Positions 59,794 to 60,000 of a DNA stretch of 60,000 nt are shown one piece after another (positions within the stretch are counted from its first letter, which is position 1; each line of letters starts with the position of its first letter). Source of the stretch: Antedon mediterranea (lineage: Eukaryota; Echinodermata; Crinoidea; Comatulida; Antedonidae); NCBI RefSeq assembly GCF_964355755.1, contig NC_092674.1:23836001-23896000 (forward strand). Reading direction: 5' to 3'. Made by a program: the position numbers and the translations under genes. The notes beneath the pieces were generated by a model. That model made no database searches. It saw only the letters and a program-made list of their open reading frames with translations, and was not told the origin of the DNA.

Positions 59794-60000
59794 TGTAAGA
59801 TGAGGGCGTATCAATTTGATCTCTGGTGCGCGTGCGTACAACTGAGGACTAGTGCTGTTCCGCCGTACCACGCCGAGAATGTTAAAGAGTCGCTATCCAA
59901 TCGAGTTCCAACAATACAGTGAAAGCCCCAGTGGTCTAATGGTTAGGACATCTGCATATCAAGCAGGCGGTCCGAGTTCGAGTCTCGGTTGGGGCGACTT
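59794..60000 (+). repeat. tRNA-containing repeat, copy B
   Basis: GAGGGCGTATCAATTTGATC, CTCTGG, then CGTACAACTGAGGACTAGTG and a tRNA-like end. Uninterrupted version of 45621-46960. It runs to the window edge. It could be a tRNA-derived SINE or a duplicated tRNA gene with conserved flank. Confidence 0.7.
59925..59996 (+). tRNA. tRNA-like sequence with full cloverleaf, apparent anticodon ATC
   Basis: Acceptor GCCCCAG pairs with TTGGGGC; D arm GTCT/GGAC; anticodon stem TCTGC/GCAGG with loop ATATCAA; T stem CCGAG/CTCGG with loop TTCGAGT; discriminator G. The D and T arms resemble tRNA-Glu, but the loop gives anticodon ATC (codon GAT), rarely used. The repeat context argues for a SINE-type or pseudo tRNA rather than a working gene. 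Confidence 0.5.

Overview
The window is AT-rich animal nuclear DNA with spliced genes, short GT-AG exons in long introns, and very dense transposable elements. A marine invertebrate deuterostome, most likely an echinoderm or close relative, fits best. The evidence is a lineage-specific single-exon GPCR array, a CR1-like LINE with a 2A-type motif (a feature described from sea urchins), and a secreted collagen-C1q protein. This placement is an inference; no species was identified.

Layout. 0.5-5.1 kb: three tandem, single-exon, divergent rhodopsin-like receptors on the + strand, sharing a conserved upstream block and a nearly identical TM3-TM4 tract. 6.7-21.9 kb: a mitochondrial glycine amidinotransferase gene (GATM) on the - strand. 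Six exons cover 382 aa with all three catalytic residues, but the leader exon was not found. Its introns hold an inverted-repeat element with a dead RTE-type LINE, minisatellites, MITEs and a 7.3-kb near-perfect palindromic element (14018-21308), itself hit by a LINE fragment and a Helitron.

22.9-34.3 kb: two head-to-tail non-autonomous Helitrons. The second carries a decayed 2A-PHD-endonuclease-RT LINE, which is itself split by a young Gypsy-like LTR element with a 680-bp LTR at each end. 34.3-40.3 kb: MITEs, a Penelope-like fragment and CCGA/CAGA repeats, with no host gene seen.

40.3 kb onward: a sorting nexin 25-like gene on the + strand (14 exons, 668 aa; membrane segment, PXA, RGS, coiled coil). 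The gene must continue beyond exon 14, because the PX and nexin-C domains were not found. A single-exon secreted collagen-C1q gene lies on the opposite strand after exon 14, probably inside the next SNX25 intron. The end holds an RT-encoding LINE and tRNA-like repeats.

The host genes are unrelated: chemosensory-type receptors, creatine and guanidinoacetate synthesis, endosomal sorting with G-alpha regulation, and a secreted C1q-type recognition protein. The most unusual DNA is the layered transposon architecture. In four places the pre-insertion site is still visible in a sister copy, the opposite palindrome arm or the interrupted host element.
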